From Pseudomonadota bacterium (GTDB lineage: Bacteria; Pseudomonadota; Gammaproteobacteria; Burkholderiales; Rhodocyclaceae): 16,557 bases of DNA. The notes under the pieces were generated by a model, which worked only from the letters and a program-made list of their open reading frames with translations, was not told the DNA's origin and ran no database searches. Shown piece after piece: positions 13,867 through 16,557 of the stretch. Made by a program: the position numbers and the translations under genes. Positions within the stretch are counted from its first letter, which is position 1. Each line of letters begins with the position of its first letter. The DNA lies in assembly GCA_009778425.1 (NCBI GenBank), contig WRJU01000239.1, positions 1 to 16,557 on the forward strand, in the 5' to 3' direction.

Positions 13867-16557
13867 CTATTGCGCAATACGCTGGGGCAGGCTGACCGAC
13901 CTCAAGGCCGACAATTGCATCGGATTGAGACCGCCCACCATATTGAAATTGAGTTTTACCGATTCGGCTCCACTGATCCCCTCAACGCGCCATGACAGTT
14001 CGGCGCGCGTGGTTTTGGGGTCATATGCGCGTGTGCTTTGACTGAGCGCTCGGATCAACCCCATGCGACCGGACTGCTCAAAAACCGTTGCGGTCGTCCC
14101 GTTCAAGGCCACCACCTGTATGCGCACGCCCTGCTGTTCGCCTGAAGGCCACTTGAATGGCTTCCAGGGCTGGGGGCCGTTCCGGTACAGGAGGGTCTGG
14201 CCGTCGATCTCGACCCTGATGTCCGAGAGCCCCGGCGTCGGTACGGGCTGTAGCTCAAAGCGCGCTGTTTCGCCTCCGCGCTTCAACATGGCACCGAACG
14301 AGAGCAGGCGCTCGGTATTGGTGAGAAATGCCTGACTCAGGCGCACCCCCCGACCGTTCCATTCGTTGACGGCGATCTGGTTGCCACGCCGGGTCACAAG
14401 TGAGCCAAGTGTCGTCTCCACGAAGGAATCGAGCGTACCGCCCTGGCTCAAGAAAAGACCGATCTCCAGGAATTCCGCTTCATCGCGAGAACTACTGCTG
14501 AAGGGAAATTTCCCAGCCAATTCCCTCCAGTTGTCGTACACCTCGCTCTCCCATAGAAGATTGAGGTCTTCCTCAACGGGGGGCAGCAACACGGCGTAAC
14601 TCTTGATCAACGGCATCGTCAGGAGCGGGCGTAGCGCTTGCTGAAAATGGGCTTCGCCTGACGCAAGCATGATGTCGTCAACATAATCCATCGTGTCGAC
14701 GAGTTCTGACTCCTTGCCGCTCAAGGTGGCTTCCACCAATTCCCGTGCTTCCAGCCCTTGTTCTTCCGCGCCTGAAATCTTGTTGAAACGGGTCTTGAGT
14801 TTGCCAAGCCTCTCCAGGTATCCCGACATCAGACCCGATGGCTGTTGTTCGTCACCCGCAAGTTTCAGAAGGAAGGCAAATTGCACCCCGAGCGGGCCAA
14901 AGCGTTCATCCTGGAGGCCAAGGCGAATATTCGGTGCATGTGTACGATCCTGGAGTTTCCTGACCGTCTTATCCAGCGCTGCTTGCCGTGCGTCCTGAAC
15001 AACCGTCGTGACCTTGCTTGGGTTATCCCATGCCGTCTCAAACACGGCGCGCTGCAACACGATTTTGATGGGGGATTTCTGGCTATCTGACAGTCGTGCC
15101 AATATCTGGCCTGCTTTCGTGATGTCGTGAAGATCAGCGACAGCAAGGCCATTCAGGAATGCCACCCATGCCTTAGCATAATCGGCGCGATAAAGCGCCT
15201 CCAATTCAGCCTGTGTGCTGGCTGAATCGCTGCTTTCTACTGGATGGTCCTGACTCACAACAGAGAGTACCCAGTCTGCGCTCTCTAACCCGCCTTTGCT
15301 TGTCTCGATGATGGCGCTCTTCAGATACTTGTCATACGCTTCGCGGGTGAAAGCGCCAGGCACCTCCGTGTTTCCGGTCAGAATCCCGATATCCTTGCCA
15401 TTGAGGATGAAATCGACGGTCAGCGATGGAAATTTTGTGTTGGCGCGCTTGATCAGTTCTGAATAAATCTTCTCCGTGACAGGCTGTTGCGTTAAGGCAT
15501 GACGCAGAGCGTTGCGGGTCTGGTCGACCAGAAATTCGTCGTTCTCAATCAGTGGCACATCCGGTGCGCTGATTTGCGAGAGGTAGAACTTCAGCGCGTT
15601 GCCCGCATCACCACTCTCAATGGATTCGGGCGGGATTTCGTTCGATTCAAGCCAGGGTTGCCAAAAACGGGGCAACTGCTCTGAGAGCCAGGCCGTTTCC
15701 AGCTTCGGCTTCGAGCCAAGCATGAGGTAGGTTTTGAGCGCGTTGTAACGCTCTTCTGCCAATGCTTTGTCGGCAGTTTCCTGACCAGGGGTGCTGGTTG
15801 ATGCGCTCGTTCTTGTGTCTCCCGGAGTTTGGGTTGGGTGTTGATAGGAAACCGGCACAACCCCAGGGGTTGAAGCAGATGCCGCAGACGCCGGTGAAAA
15901 TTGCCTGAGCGATGCTTCCAGCCTAGCTTGGAGCGGTTCGAGCATCACGGAACGTATTGCGTTGAAGTATTGCCTGCGTAGCGCCGCTTCCAGTTTTTGC
16001 CCTTGATACAGGCCGACGCCGATCTGCCACGGAGCCCCTTTTTCGCGATGGCGCTGTAACACTTCCAGATGCTTTTGAAGCAAGGTCAAACCTTTGAGTT
16101 TGTCCGCCAAGGCTTCCGAGCCAAGCAAGGTACTGGCTTGGGCATGATCCGCCCGGATGGCAGCGAGCATGTCGCCATTTCCCAGCCAGGATTGAGTCAG
16201 CAGCCCAATACAGAGGATGAGTGTGGCAAATCCTGCCAACATGCCGCCCAGGCGCAAGCGGTTGGCGCGAGGCTGGGTCTGCCGCAGGATCAGGTGCTGA
16301 TCGGGAAACACGACGTCATGGAACAGGCCGCGCAGGAAGTAGCTATGTGAGGCTGAAGGCTCGATGGCCTCGGATCCGTTACGCACCAAACCGAACTGCC
16401 TGGACAGGCGAGCGGCGGCGGCAATGCGTGGCGGCTCATTGGATTGCAGGGCGCTGGTGAAATAAAAACCCCTCAGAAGCGGCTTCGTATGGTAGGGGTC
16501 TTCCTCATGCAACAACTCGATGAGGCGGCTCACGCCTTCCTTGAGGCGGTGGAACTC
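13867..16557 (-). CDS. tssM: TssM (IcmF-like), T6SS inner-membrane protein, 5' end beyond window
   Basis: 896 codons are visible and the frame is open to the right edge, so the N-terminus, including any Walker ATPase site, lies outside. The window begins in the cytoplasmic domain; LLRGFYFTSALQ is the conserved end of that part. A transmembrane helix follows at about visible residues 104-123 (LGGMLAGFATLILCIGLLTQ). The rest is periplasmic: an IcmF-related helical region, a Ser/Thr/Pro-rich linker (STPGQETADKALAEER near its end) and a C-terminal beta domain with FELQPVPTPGLSDIRVEIDG and GPQPWKPFKWPSGEQQG, which contacts the outer-membrane lipoprotein TssJ. TssM, TssL and TssJ form the membrane complex; tssL and tssJ are not here. 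The GTG at 16533 is an internal Val. Confidence 0.96.
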   Translation of the reverse strand, partial: EFHRLKEGVSRLIELLHEEDPYHTKPLLRGFYFTSALQSNEPPRIAAAARLSRQFGLVRNGSEAIEPSASHSYFLRGLFHDVVFPDQHLILRQTQPRANRLRLGGMLAGFATLILCIGLLTQSWLGNGDMLAAIRADHAQASTLLGSEALADKLKGLTLLQKHLEVLQRHREKGAPWQIGVGLYQGQKLEAALRRQYFNAIRSVMLEPLQARLEASLRQFSPASAASASTPGVVPVSYQHPTQTPGDTRTSASTSTPGQETADKALAEERYNALKTYLMLGSKPKLETAWLSEQLPRFWQPWLESNEIPPESIESGDAGNALKFYLSQISAPDVPLIENDEFLVDQTRNALRHALTQQPVTEKIYSELIKRANTKFPSLTVDFILNGKDIGILTGNTEVPGAFTREAYDKYLKSAIIETSKGGLESADWVLSVVSQDHPVESSDSASTQAELEALYRADYAKAWVAFLNGLAVADLHDITKAGQILARLSDSQKSPIKIVLQRAVFETAWDNPSKVTTVVQDARQAALDKTVRKLQDRTHAPNIRLGLQDERFGPLGVQFAFLLKLAGDEQQPSGLMSGYLERLGKLKTRFNKISGAEEQGLEARELVEATLSGKESELVDTMDYVDDIMLASGEAHFQQALRPLLTMPLIKSYAVLLPPVEEDLNLLWESEVYDNWRELAGKFPFSSSSRDEAEFLEIGLFLSQGGTLDSFVETTLGSLVTRRGNQIAVNEWNGRGVRLSQAFLTNTERLLSFGAMLKRGGETARFELQPVPTPGLSDIRVEIDGQTLLYRNGPQPWKPFKWPSGEQQGVRIQVVALNGTTATVFEQSGRMGLIRALSQSTRAYDPKTTRAELSWRVEGISGAESVKLNFNMVGGLNPMQLSALRSVSLPQRIAQ

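Overview
The window is one strand of a type VI secretion system (T6SS) locus. Every convincing gene reads on the minus strand, so the transcription order runs from the right edge to the left edge. The gene set and order (tssM, tagF, tssB, tssC, hcp, vgrG, then cargo) fit a Proteobacterium. The VgrG style and the moderately GC-rich core suggest a beta- or gammaproteobacterium, but nothing here fixes the genus.

Right half (10234-16557), conserved machinery: the C-terminal 896 codons of TssM (membrane complex), TagF (posttranslational regulator), TssB and TssC (contractile sheath) and Hcp (inner tube). Spacing is tight (gaps of 9 and 11 bp, a 4-nt overlap, 65 bp before hcp). After hcp comes a stem-loop. 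Next is a 363-bp stretch without a minus-strand gene. On its plus strand it carries what looks like the 3' relic of an IS200/IS605-type element (tnpB tail plus omegaRNA-like hairpins).

Middle (6760-9870): a long VgrG of about 1036 residues with an Ala-rich N-terminal extension, the gp27/gp5-like spike, a DUF2345 region and two successive transthyretin-like (TTR-like) domains at the tip. Its stop overlaps an effector gene by 4 nt.

Left half (1-6763), a stack of cargo cassettes, several of them distinctly AT-rich. Cassette A is a SleB-like peptidoglycan hydrolase followed by a secreted candidate immunity protein with a TTG start. Cassette B starts with a small ORF that is a displaced, internally deleted vgrG 3' end. 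It is followed by a protein with a DUF4347/CHAT-like (caspase-fold, clan CD) His/Cys signature and two exported candidate immunity proteins. Cassette C is a Tle-type phospholipase with a full Ser-Asp-His triad, overlapping by 7 nt a Tli4-family immunity gene that runs off the left edge.

The most interesting reading is that vgrG tips are exchanged together with their cargo. A 58-bp tract is shared (57/58) between the end of vgrG and the orphan vgrG 3' end. It lies just before the variable last TTR-like domain, which would make it a crossover point. This resembles the displaced C-terminal ends known for rhs genes. No PAAR gene and no DUF4123 or DUF1795 adaptor is visible, which agrees with loading through the VgrG tip.
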